DNA of 10,608 nt, from NCBI GenBank assembly GCA_903904275.1, contig CAIVBX010000102.1:1-10608 (forward strand). The letters run 5' to 3'. The first letter of the stretch is position 1. Every line of letters begins with the position of its first letter. The position numbers and the translations under genes are program-made. This stretch comes from an uncultured Pseudomonadota bacterium (GTDB lineage: Bacteria > Pseudomonadota > Gammaproteobacteria > Methylococcales > Methylomonadaceae). The notes under the pieces were generated by a model. It saw only the letters and a program-made list of their open reading frames with translations. It made no database searches and had not been told where the DNA came from. Of this stretch, positions 1-6,692 are shown in pieces.

Positions 1-13
1 GCCCGAAAAAATG

Positions 14-21
14 AGAGGTGA
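14..21 (+). promoter_or_regulatory. Ribosome binding site of nifA
   Basis: AGAGGTGA is a good Shine-Dalgarno match and lies 4 nt before the ATG at 26. It falls after the alternative ATG at 11, so it decides the start in favour of 26. Confidence 0.7.
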
Positions 22-25
22 CAAT

Positions 26-1549
26 ATGAATGACCGTTATCTGCTGGTGGAATCAGAATTAGATACACTGTATTTAGTCAGCCAATTATTAAATAGCACA
101 CACAATTTGCGTGAAAAACTGCGCGGCATTTTAGAAGTTTTGCACAAACGGACAAATTTGCATTTCGGCATGATTACCTTGCGTGACGACGATGGGATGA
201 GTATTTGCGAAGTCTACGGTGAAGGTATCGATCGCAATGTGCGTTATCAAATCGGCGAAGGTTTAGTCGGCGCAATTCTCGATGCAGGCAGCACGATTGT
301 GGTCGATAGAATTGCCGATGAACCACGTTTTTTAAGTCGGCTTGGTGTTTATAATCCTGATTTGCCATTTATCGGTTCGCCACTTTTAGCTGAACAAGGC
401 GAAATTGTCGGTGTGCTTGCCGCGCAACCAAGCACCGCAGATTTTTTAGGCGAACGCGCTCGTTTCATGGAAATGGTGGCGAATTTAATCGCACACAGCG
501 TCAACATGTTGCAAATCATGGAGCGCAAGCAACATGAACTCACAAGCGAACGCGATTATTTAAAACAAACGCTGGTTAAAAATTACAAATTTGAAAACAT
601 CATCGGGCATTCTGAACCGATGCTCAAAGTATTCGACATCATTCGCCAAGTCGCAAAATGGGACACAACGGTTTTAATTCGCGGTGAATCAGGAACAGGT
701 AAAGAAGTCGTCGCCAGCGCGATTCATTTCAATTCGGCGTGTGCGAATGGCGCGTTTTTAAAACTCAATTGCGCGGCGTTGCCTGATACATTGCTTGAAT
801 CGGAATTGTTTGGACATGAAAAAGGCGCGTTCAGTGGCGCGATTGGACAACGCAAAGGACGTTTTGAACTCGCTGACAACGGCACATTATTTTTGGATGA
901 AATCGGTGAAATTTCGGCTTCATTCCAAGCCAAATTATTGCGCGTGTTGCAAGAAGGTGAATTTGAACGGGTTGGCGGCGATAGAACGTTAAAAGTGAAT
1001 GTTCGCATTATCGCGGCGACGAATCGAAATTTAGAACAAGACGTAGCCGATGGCACATTTAGAGAAGATTTGTATTACCGTTTGAACGTGATGCCGATTT
1101 ATATTCCTCCGTTGCGCGACAGAATCGAGGATATTCCAGAATTAGCGACCGCGTTGCTGAATCGAATTTCAAAACGTCAAGGCGGGCGTTTTTTAGAAAT
1201 CAAAGAAAGCGCGTTGCGAATTTTGATGAAACATCATTGGCCAGGCAACGTTCGAGAACTCGAAAATCGTTTAGAACGTGCGGCAATTATGAGTGTGGAC
1301 GGGCTGATTGACCGTGACGTGATTGTGAGTACAGGTTTAGAAACAGAAATTAGTGTGAATCATCGTCCGATAACAACGACTAAACATGCGGATTTGCATG
1401 ATGAAAATTTGGATGAACGTGAGCGAGTAATTGCTGCGTTAGAACAAAGTGGTTGGGTACAAGCGAAAGCGGCGCGATTGCTTGATATGACTCCGCGTCA
1501 AATTGCTTATCGAATTCAAATTTTAAACATCAACATGAAACAAATTTAA
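26..1549 (+). CDS. nifA: Nif-specific sigma-54 activator NifA
   Basis: NifA is the enhancer-binding protein that switches on nitrogenase genes by using ATP to open sigma-54 promoters. Counting from the chosen start (507 aa), a GAF domain spans about residues 15-165. The AAA+ domain spans about 190-425, with Walker A GESGTGKE (220-227), the sigma-54 contact loop GAFSGA (267-272), Walker B GTLFLDEIGE (286-295) and WPGNVREL (405-412). A Fis-type helix-turn-helix lies at about 465-500. The C-terminal stretch GWVQAKAARLLDMTPRQIAY is characteristic of NifA. The linker after the AAA+ domain (about 422-465) has no cysteines, so oxygen control should come through a NifL partner, as in gammaproteobacteria. 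An upstream in-frame ATG at 11 would add five residues but has no ribosome binding site; AGAGGTGA at 14-21 serves the ATG at 26. The first 25 bases may hold the end of a preceding gene, with stops in the other frames at 12-14 and 19-21; nifL would be the expected neighbour, but too little is visible to name it. Confidence 0.95.
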   Translation: MNDRYLLVESELDTLYLVSQLLNSTHNLREKLRGILEVLHKRTNLHFGMITLRDDDGMSICEVYGEGIDRNVRYQIGEGLVGAILDAGSTIVVDRIADEPRFLSRLGVYNPDLPFIGSPLLAEQGEIVGVLAAQPSTADFLGERARFMEMVANLIAHSVNMLQIMERKQHELTSERDYLKQTLVKNYKFENIIGHSEPMLKVFDIIRQVAKWDTTVLIRGESGTGKEVVASAIHFNSACANGAFLKLNCAALPDTLLESELFGHEKGAFSGAIGQRKGRFELADNGTLFLDEIGEISASFQAKLLRVLQEGEFERVGGDRTLKVNVRIIAATNRNLEQDVADGTFREDLYYRLNVMPIYIPPLRDRIEDIPELATALLNRISKRQGGRFLEIKESALRILMKHHWPGNVRELENRLERAAIMSVDGLIDRDVIVSTGLETEISVNHRPITTTKHADLHDENLDERERVIAALEQSGWVQAKAARLLDMTPRQIAYRIQILNINMKQI

Positions 1550-1602
1550 GCTAGCATTTATAAAATTATTATTTTTCAAATTCTTACCTTGGTTAAATAT
1601 GT

Positions 1603-3843
1603 ATGAACTCACTATCCTCGACACCTCGTATGACAATTAAAATGCGTTTTATGATTATTTTGGTCACGCTAATTACAGGATTTGTCCTATTTGGATTTGC
1701 GACGTTCACCGCAATGAAAAAATTGAATGTAAATGGTGAAATATATCAACGCATTGTAAGAGACAAAGATTTAGTTGCGGATGTTTTACCACCACCTGAA
1801 TACATTATTGAATCGTATTTAGTTGCTTTACAGCTTATGCAATCACAAGATTCGGCTGAAATTAACATGCTAATTCAAAATTTTACGAAATTAAAAGTCG
1901 ATTACGATGCCCGTCACAGTTATTGGAAAATACACGAAAAAGAGTTGAAACCAGAGGTAAAAACGCTGCTTTTAGAAACATCATATCAAGCGGCAAACGC
2001 TTTTTATTTAGAGGCACAACAGCAATTTATTCCTGCGATTTCAAAAGGAGATAATGAAATTGCGAAAGACAGTTTGACGAAATTACGCTCAAATTATCAA
2101 AAACACCGTGTGGCAATTGATAAGGTCGTGAATTTAACTCAAATTCAAAACGAAATAAACGAAGCACAAGCTCAAAGCATTATTCATCAATACCATTTAG
2201 GTTTAAGCAGCATTTTTATATTTAGCGTAGGAATAGCCAGTTTTTTAACGCTGATTATTAACCGCAACATTATTCGCCAATTAGGCGCGGAACTTTTTGA
2301 AGTGCTTGAATTGTCGGAAAAAATTTCTGAAGGCGATTATGATTCTGTTTCGCTTGAAATTGAGAATCCAAATAATTTGATGGGGCATTTGAAAATGATG
2401 GTTCAACATATTTTGGAGAGGAGGGTAGTGGAAACAAATTTAAAAAATGAAATTTTGCGCGTTAAAATCGCTTTAGACAACGTAAATACAGGCGTGATGA
2501 TTGCAGATAATGATTTGAACATCGTGTATGTGAACAAATCTGTCATTGAAACGTTGAATCAAAATGAAGAAGGTATCCGTAGTCAATTACCCAGTTTTGA
2601 TAGTGACAATTTGATTGGTAGAAATATCGATAGTTTTCACAAAAATCCGACACTTCAACGGCAAATGTTGAGCGCATTAACACACAAATACCACGCTAAT
2701 ATCATATTGGGCGACCATAGCATGACCGTTTTGGCGAATCCTGTGATTGATGAAAACGGTCAACGATTAGGAACTGTCGCGGAATGGCATGATAGAACGG
2801 TTGAAATTGAACTCGAAGAAGCGGTGACAAACATTGTCGTTTCAGCAAGTGCGGGGAATTTTTCAGGGCGATTAGATACAAAAGGAAAAGAAGGACTTTT
2901 TTATGATTTAGGAAATGCGATTAACCAATTGTTGCAAACCAATGAAACCAGTTTAGCTGAAATTTCAGAAGTGTTAGATGCGTTATCTCAGGGAGATTTA
3001 ACCCAAAAAATTACCAGTAATTACATGGGAACATTTGGGCAATTGAAAGACAATGTGAACACAACCGTCGAAAACATAACGGAAATTGTTCATCAAATTC
3101 AAATTGCCTCCGAAAATATCAGTTCTGGCGCACAAGATATTACAGCGGGAAATAATGATTTATCACGTCGCACAGAAGAGCAAGCTGCAAGTTTAGAAGA
3201 AACCTCAGCGAGTATGAATCGATTAACCAACACGGTTCAACACAATGCCGAAAATGCGAAATATGCAAATCAATTAACCGAAAATGCCAAAACGATTGCT
3301 GAAAAGGGTCGCGTGGTAGTTGATGACGTTGTCAAAACCATGAATAGTATTAACGAATCCTCGAGTAAGGTAGTCGAAATCATTTCCGTGATAGATAACA
3401 TTGCTTTTCAAACCAACATTTTAGCGTTAAATGCAGCGGTTGAAGCGGCTCGCGCAGGTGAACAAGGTCGTGGTTTTGCGGTTGTTGCAATAGAAGTTCG
3501 TAATTTGGCGCAACGTGCTGCCGCTGCGGCGGGTGAAATTCAAATGTTAATTGATAATTCAGTTGAACAAGTTGATGCAGGAAGCAAACTGGTTGCTCAA
3601 GCAGGAAAAACAATGCAAGAAATTGTTGTTGCTGTTCAAGGCGTTACAACGGTTATGGCTGAGATAACTGCTTCATCTATTGAACAAAATACAGGAATTG
3701 CACAAGTTAATCAGGCAATTTCTCAAATGGATGATGTCACACAACAAAATGCGACACTGGTTGAAGAAGCCGCTGCAAATGCAAAATTATTAGAAGAACA
3801 AGTACGGAATTTATCTATAACAGTCGCTAATTTTAAAACCTAA
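1603..3843 (+). CDS. Methyl-accepting chemotaxis protein with cytoplasmic PAS domain
   Basis: This is an inner-membrane chemoreceptor that would signal through CheW/CheA to the flagellar or pilus motor. Of 746 aa, the first membrane segment is about 15-37. A mostly helical periplasmic domain (about 40-196) contains the PPPEYIIESYL stretch that I recall from related receptors. The second membrane segment is about 199-220. A HAMP-like linker follows (about 221-275), then a PAS domain (about 281-400, core VMIADNDLNIVYVNKSV), a second HAMP-like segment (about 405-492) and the long signalling hairpin. The hairpin tip IAFQTNILALNAAVEAARAG (600-619) and following EQGRGFAVVA are nearly canonical, although the next residue is Ile630 where Gly is usual. 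No NWETF-type CheR/CheB tether is present at the C-terminus. It starts 53 nt after nifA. I see no clear Shine-Dalgarno before the ATG; Met10 and Met14 are alternative starts. The ligand is unknown; the PAS domain suggests redox, oxygen or energy sensing. The family call is firm, the stimulus is not. Confidence 0.95.
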   Translation: MNSLSSTPRMTIKMRFMIILVTLITGFVLFGFATFTAMKKLNVNGEIYQRIVRDKDLVADVLPPPEYIIESYLVALQLMQSQDSAEINMLIQNFTKLKVDYDARHSYWKIHEKELKPEVKTLLLETSYQAANAFYLEAQQQFIPAISKGDNEIAKDSLTKLRSNYQKHRVAIDKVVNLTQIQNEINEAQAQSIIHQYHLGLSSIFIFSVGIASFLTLIINRNIIRQLGAELFEVLELSEKISEGDYDSVSLEIENPNNLMGHLKMMVQHILERRVVETNLKNEILRVKIALDNVNTGVMIADNDLNIVYVNKSVIETLNQNEEGIRSQLPSFDSDNLIGRNIDSFHKNPTLQRQMLSALTHKYHANIILGDHSMTVLANPVIDENGQRLGTVAEWHDRTVEIELEEAVTNIVVSASAGNFSGRLDTKGKEGLFYDLGNAINQLLQTNETSLAEISEVLDALSQGDLTQKITSNYMGTFGQLKDNVNTTVENITEIVHQIQIASENISSGAQDITAGNNDLSRRTEEQAASLEETSASMNRLTNTVQHNAENAKYANQLTENAKTIAEKGRVVVDDVVKTMNSINESSSKVVEIISVIDNIAFQTNILALNAAVEAARAGEQGRGFAVVAIEVRNLAQRAAAAAGEIQMLIDNSVEQVDAGSKLVAQAGKTMQEIVVAVQGVTTVMAEITASSIEQNTGIAQVNQAISQMDDVTQQNATLVEEAAANAKLLEEQVRNLSITVANFKT

Positions 3844-3852
3844 ATTTGTGTT

Positions 3853-3888
3853 CAAAACAGACCGTCAAGCCGTTAGCGGTCTGTTTTG
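3853..3888. terminator. Bidirectional intrinsic terminator
   Basis: A perfect 12-bp stem (CAAAACAGACCG at 3853-3864, paired with CGGTCTGTTTTG at 3877-3888) surrounds a 12-nt loop. The stem starts in A residues and ends in T residues, so it can act in either direction. It begins 10 nt after the chemoreceptor stop and lies 11 nt beyond the stop of the convergent SIR2-like gene, which is where a shared terminator would be expected. Confidence 0.85.
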
Positions 3889-3898
3889 TAAATTGAAA

Positions 3899-4747
3899 TT
3901 ACCCGTTTTCAGAATTCACAAATTCCAAAAAGTCCTGACAATCCGCTTCAATCAATTCAAAACCAATTTTTTTAGAATAGCGAATTTCTTTCGGCGTTGG
4001 ATTTTTACGCAAAAACCAGCCTTTCGATTCATTCGCGCCATAAACAATATCGCTCATCACCATTCGTTCAGAATCGCGGCAAAGCGGCAAACCGAACAAC
4101 AGATATTTTTTGCCTTTACGGTATTCTTTCAAAAAATCAGGAATCGCAAATCCGCCCATCAATTCGGTAATGTAATCGACGTAATCGGCATCTGAAGCAA
4201 TGTAATTAGATTCAGGAACAGGCGTTCCCATTGGTTTAAACAAAATTGGCAAACTCGTATCAACAGCGGTTTGTTCAATTTCGGCATATTTTTCACCGTC
4301 ATAATGAAAAATTTTGAAACGAAATGGTGTTGCGGCAATTCGCGCTAATCCTACGATTAACGTGTGTTTTTTGTTGGCGTAACTTTCTTGTAATTGTGTA
4401 TCACGGTTGATGTCGATAACGTAATTTGGTTGAAAGCTCGCTAACCAATCATGCACCGCTGCTCTCGTCCATTTTGATTCGCCATAAGTTTTATCAAGAA
4501 ATTTGGTTAAAAAACTCCGTCCCTTTTTTAATTCTTGATTCATCGCCGCGCGGGGAAATTCATACATTAACTTTTGCGCCATCGGCTTTCCACCGTTCAT
4601 GGCTAAAATCAAACTATCGCTATCTGCTGGAATTGGCAAACCATTCAATTTACTTTTTGAATCAAATAAAACGCCCGAACCTAAATAAGGCACAACTTCA
4701 TTATTTTTAATTCCTGTAAGAATTTCGGCAAAAACATCGTTAAACAT
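3899..4747 (-). CDS. SIR2-like domain protein, predicted NifA-regulated
   Basis: This is a 282-aa soluble protein with no signal peptide or membrane segment. The NAD-binding pattern of SIR2-like (SIR2_2-type) proteins is recognisable: VVPYLGSGVL (18-27) corresponds to the glycine-rich GAG motif; INRDTQLQESY (113-123) corresponds to the TNYDTLLE motif and keeps the asparagine (Asn114); ILFKPMGT (168-175) corresponds to the usual KxHG motif; SDADYVDYI (185-193) and YLLFGLPLCRDSERMV (215-230) match the DDY and GYSLxD segments. The histidine expected in KxHG is Met173, so NAD hydrolysis or deacylation may be lost or altered. This alignment is from memory of the family, not computed. Start: AGGAG lies 6 nt before the ATG. 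Upstream is a full NifA/IHF/sigma-54 promoter module, so expression during nitrogen fixation is predicted. The gene appears monocistronic, ending at a shared terminator. The biochemical role is unknown; the fold assignment is fairly secure. Confidence 0.85.
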   Translation of the reverse strand: MFNDVFAEILTGIKNNEVVPYLGSGVLFDSKSKLNGLPIPADSDSLILAMNGGKPMAQKLMYEFPRAAMNQELKKGRSFLTKFLDKTYGESKWTRAAVHDWLASFQPNYVIDINRDTQLQESYANKKHTLIVGLARIAATPFRFKIFHYDGEKYAEIEQTAVDTSLPILFKPMGTPVPESNYIASDADYVDYITELMGGFAIPDFLKEYRKGKKYLLFGLPLCRDSERMVMSDIVYGANESKGWFLRKNPTPKEIRYSKKIGFELIEADCQDFLEFVNSENG

Positions 4748-4753
4748 AAGTAA

Positions 4754-4758
4754 CTCCT
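4754..4758 (-). promoter_or_regulatory. Ribosome binding site of the SIR2-like gene
   Basis: The minus strand reads AGGAG followed by TTACTT and ATG, a spacing of 6 nt. This supports the start at 4747. Confidence 0.75.
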
Positions 4759-4793
4759 GTGTTGATTATCAAAATAGGTCATTACTTTGCTGG

Positions 4794-4809
4794 TGCAATA
4801 ATCAATCCA
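4794..4809 (-). promoter_or_regulatory. Sigma-54 (-24/-12) promoter
   Basis: The minus strand reads TGGATTGATTATTGCA. GG and GC are exactly 10 nt apart as sigma-54 requires, and the -12 half TTGCA is perfect. The five preceding bases CGAAC and the three following CCA also fit the extended consensus (mrNrY before, NNw after). The weak part is ATT where CAC is usual after the -24 GG. With C4795 at -12, transcription would start near 4783 and give a leader of about 36 nt before the SIR2-like ATG. Confidence 0.75.
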
Positions 4810-4845
4810 GTTCGACAAAGCCAATAAAATATAGGCTTACAGGTC

Positions 4846-4858
4846 AATCAAGAGGTTT
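4846..4858 (-). promoter_or_regulatory. Probable IHF binding site
   Basis: AATCAAGAGGTTT on the + strand matches 12 of 13 positions of WATCAANNNNTTR. It lies between the NifA site and the sigma-54 promoter, where IHF bends DNA at nif promoters to bring NifA onto the polymerase. The motif is degenerate in AT-rich DNA, so location is the main support. Confidence 0.5.
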
Positions 4859-4864
4859 TAAAAT

Positions 4865-4880
4865 TGTTTGATTTCAGACA
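4865..4880 (-). promoter_or_regulatory. NifA upstream activator sequence
   Basis: TGTTTGATTTCAGACA is a perfect TGT-N10-ACA NifA site. The symmetry extends outward to AAAATTGT (4860-4867) and ACAATTTT (4878-4885), an 8-bp inverted repeat with a 10-bp spacer. Its centre lies about 89 bp upstream of the predicted sigma-54 start near 4783, within the usual range for NifA sites. No sigma-54 promoter is found on the opposite side, so it should serve the SIR2-like gene. Confidence 0.75.
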
Positions 4881-4899
4881 ATTTTTAATTTTTTACGAC

Positions 4900-4921
4900 A
4901 ATGTTTTGCGGCGTTAACATT
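4900..4921. repeat. Short dyad AATGTT-N10-AACATT
   Basis: Perfect 6-bp arms at 4900-4905 and 4916-4921 are separated by 10 bp. It contains TGT and ACA, but 12 bp apart, so it is not a canonical NifA site. It lies about 28 bp further upstream than the real one. It could be a weak second NifA contact, a different operator, or chance in AT-rich DNA. Confidence 0.3.
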
Positions 4922-4931
4922 CAACTTATTT

Positions 4932-4961
4932 TAATTTAGGCAAATGCTTAAAACTAAATTA
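4932..4961. repeat. Inverted repeat upstream of the PAS-GGDEF gene
   Basis: TAATTTAG (4932-4939) and CTAAATTA (4954-4961) form a perfect 8-bp inverted repeat around a 14-nt spacer, ending 66 bp before the PAS-GGDEF start. It could be an operator or a leader hairpin for that gene; no family is recognised. No convincing sigma-70 or sigma-54 promoter for the + strand gene was found around it. Confidence 0.35.
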
Positions 4962-4965
4962 GAGT

Positions 4966-5031
4966 ATGAGAAAACGCATTTTATCTGACGTGCGAAAACT
5001 TGATAGCTATCTCAACGTTATTACTGAATGA
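4966..5031 (+). other. Possible 21-codon leader ORF before the PAS-GGDEF gene
   Basis: An ATG at 4966 opens 21 codons (beginning MRKRILSDVRKL) and stops at TGA 5029-5031, overlapping the downstream ATG as ATGA. The frame differs by 2 from the GGDEF gene. Upstream there is only a weak GAG. It may be a translational-coupling leader, the displaced start of the longer gene through a frameshift, or chance. The peptide resembles nothing I recognise. Confidence 0.2.
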
Positions 5032-6692
5032 ATAAACAAAAACAAATTGAAATGGCTCTACAAATCGAAAATGATAAAAACATGGCTTTGTTGCGTAATG
5101 CTAGTGACGGCATCACGATTATGGATACAAGCGGAACATTGTTGGAATGCAGTGATTCGATTTGTGAAATGTTGGGGTATCAACGTGACGAACTGTTAGG
5201 AATGCACGTTTCGCAATGGGATGTGGCAATTCCTGCAAATGAACTAACAAATTTCGTCAATGCACAATTTGAAAAACCTTTTACACGTCATCAGTTTGAA
5301 ACCCGTCATATTCGTAAAGATGGCTCAATTTACGATGCTGAAATTAGCTGTTGTGCAATAGATATTGATGGTGTGTTACTACTTTTTGCGTCTACTCGTA
5401 ACATAACAAAACGTAAGCAATTAGAAAAAAATTTACTCAATTCAAAAAATATAATCGAAGACCTTTATAACAATGCACCTTGTGGTTATCACTCGCTTGA
5501 TAAAAACGGGATTATTATCAACATCAACAATACGGAATTAAACTGGCTTGGTTGCAGTCGAGATGAAGTTATTGGCAAAAAATTTACTGACTTTATTACG
5601 CCTGAAGGAAAAAATATATTTAAAAAAAATTACCCTGTTTTTTTGGAAAAAGGTCATATTGAGAATTTAGAATTCGATTTGGTTGGTAAAAATAGCGAAG
5701 TCCGTCATGTGAGTATAAGTGCTACTGCACTCAAAGATGACGAGGGTAATTTTATAAATACGCGGTCTGTTGCTTACGATATTACTGAATTAAAAGCGAC
5801 ACAAAATGCCCTTTATCAATTAACAGTTGATCAACAAATTATTTTAGATAATGCGTTAGTTGGCATTATGAAATTACGAAATAGACGCATAATTTGGACA
5901 AATTCTGCGATGGAAAAAATCTTTGGTTATGAAAAAAATGAGCTGGTTAATCAATCAACAAGGATTTTATATCCAGATGATGAAATGTTTAGATTTTTTG
6001 GTGTACAGGCATATTCCATCATCAAATCGGGTCATGTTTATCGGATACAGCTCGAATTAGTTTGTAAAAATGGTAAAAAAATATGGATAGACATGAGTGG
6101 TGAAAAATCAGTGGGTAATAATCTTAGTTCACTATGGGTAATGCTTGATATTAGTGAACAGAAAAAACATCAAGCGCAAGTGGAGCATATTGCTTTTCAT
6201 GATGCTTTGACAGGATTACCAAATCGCCTATTAGTTTCAGACAGATTAAATCAAGCCTTAGTTCACGCTGATCGAACAAAAAAAATGTTAGCGGTTTGTT
6301 ATCTCGATTTAGATGGCTTTAAACCGGTTAATGACAAATTTGGGCATGAAGCGGGCGATAAATTACTTATCGAAATTGCTCATCGAATGGAATTAGCGGT
6401 GCGAGGAAATGACACCGTTGGCAGATTAGGTGGCGATGAATTTGTATTGATTTTAAATGAGTTAGAAAATGAAGATGAATGCCAAATAATTCTTCAACGC
6501 GTTATCGAATCAATCAATGAACCGATTGAACTTAGCAAACAAATAGAAGTCAAAGTTGGTGCAAGTGTTGGCGTGACTATCTATCCTAATGATACAGATG
6601 CCGCCGATATTCTTTTGCGTCATGCTGACCATGCAATGTATCAAGCAAAACGATTCGGACGAAACCGAACACATTTTTATATTCCTGATTAA
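5028..6692 (+). CDS. Triple-PAS diguanylate cyclase
   Basis: This 554-aa protein is predicted to make cyclic di-GMP from two GTP. Three PAS/PAC modules sit at about 19-133, 143-255 and 265-378. The GGDEF domain covers about 388-552 and begins with the typical DALTGLPNR. The active-site motif GGDEF is intact at 468-472, and the product-inhibition site RxxD (RGND, 459-462) lies five residues before it, so an active, feedback-inhibited cyclase is expected. No EAL or HD-GYP domain follows, and there is no membrane segment or signal peptide, so it is a soluble sensor whose PAS ligand cannot be read. The in-frame codon just before the ATG is a stop (TGA 5025-5027), so the frame cannot extend upstream; no Shine-Dalgarno is visible and Met9 or Met19 are alternatives. 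A short ORF overlaps the start as ATGA. The stop overlaps the convergent kdpE stop with no terminator between them. Confidence 0.93.
   Translation: MNKQKQIEMALQIENDKNMALLRNASDGITIMDTSGTLLECSDSICEMLGYQRDELLGMHVSQWDVAIPANELTNFVNAQFEKPFTRHQFETRHIRKDGSIYDAEISCCAIDIDGVLLLFASTRNITKRKQLEKNLLNSKNIIEDLYNNAPCGYHSLDKNGIIININNTELNWLGCSRDEVIGKKFTDFITPEGKNIFKKNYPVFLEKGHIENLEFDLVGKNSEVRHVSISATALKDDEGNFINTRSVAYDITELKATQNALYQLTVDQQIILDNALVGIMKLRNRRIIWTNSAMEKIFGYEKNELVNQSTRILYPDDEMFRFFGVQAYSIIKSGHVYRIQLELVCKNGKKIWIDMSGEKSVGNNLSSLWVMLDISEQKKHQAQVEHIAFHDALTGLPNRLLVSDRLNQALVHADRTKKMLAVCYLDLDGFKPVNDKFGHEAGDKLLIEIAHRMELAVRGNDTVGRLGGDEFVLILNELENEDECQIILQRVIESINEPIELSKQIEVKVGASVGVTIYPNDTDAADILLRHADHAMYQAKRFGRNRTHFYIPD

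Noticed and set aside
1..25. Tail of an upstream gene such as nifL
   Set aside because: Stops in two frames (12-14 and 19-21) would allow it, but only three to six residues are visible, too few to identify.
1550..1602. Possible sigma-54 or sigma-28 promoter between nifA and the chemoreceptor
   Set aside because: TTGGTTAAATATG has no GC at the right spacing, and no match to a flagellar sigma-28 pattern was seen. The spacer is AT-rich and no promoter or terminator can be supported in it.
3848..4195. Plus-strand ORF antisense to the SIR2-like gene
   Set aside because: It begins inside the terminator region, lies opposite clear SIR2 motifs, has no ribosome binding site and gives a protein with no recognisable family. 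It is a shadow frame.
3899..4747. SIR2-like gene as part of an antiphage defence system
   Set aside because: Many defence systems use SIR2 NADases, but this gene stands alone without a TIR, STAND ATPase, Argonaute or HerA partner, lacks the catalytic His and has a nif-type promoter. A nitrogen-fixation role fits the evidence better.
4791..4806. Possible plus-strand sigma-54 promoter at TGGTGCAATAATCAAT
   Set aside because: No GC occurs 10 nt after the GG on this strand, so the required -24/-12 spacing is absent. The true match is on the minus strand.
4818..4838. Short inverted repeat AAGCC-N11-GGCTT
   Set aside because: Five-base arms in an AT-rich spacer are easily chance, and no function is suggested by position.
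4900..4921. Second NifA site
   Set aside because: TGT and ACA are separated by 12 rather than 10 bp, so I list it only as a dyad.
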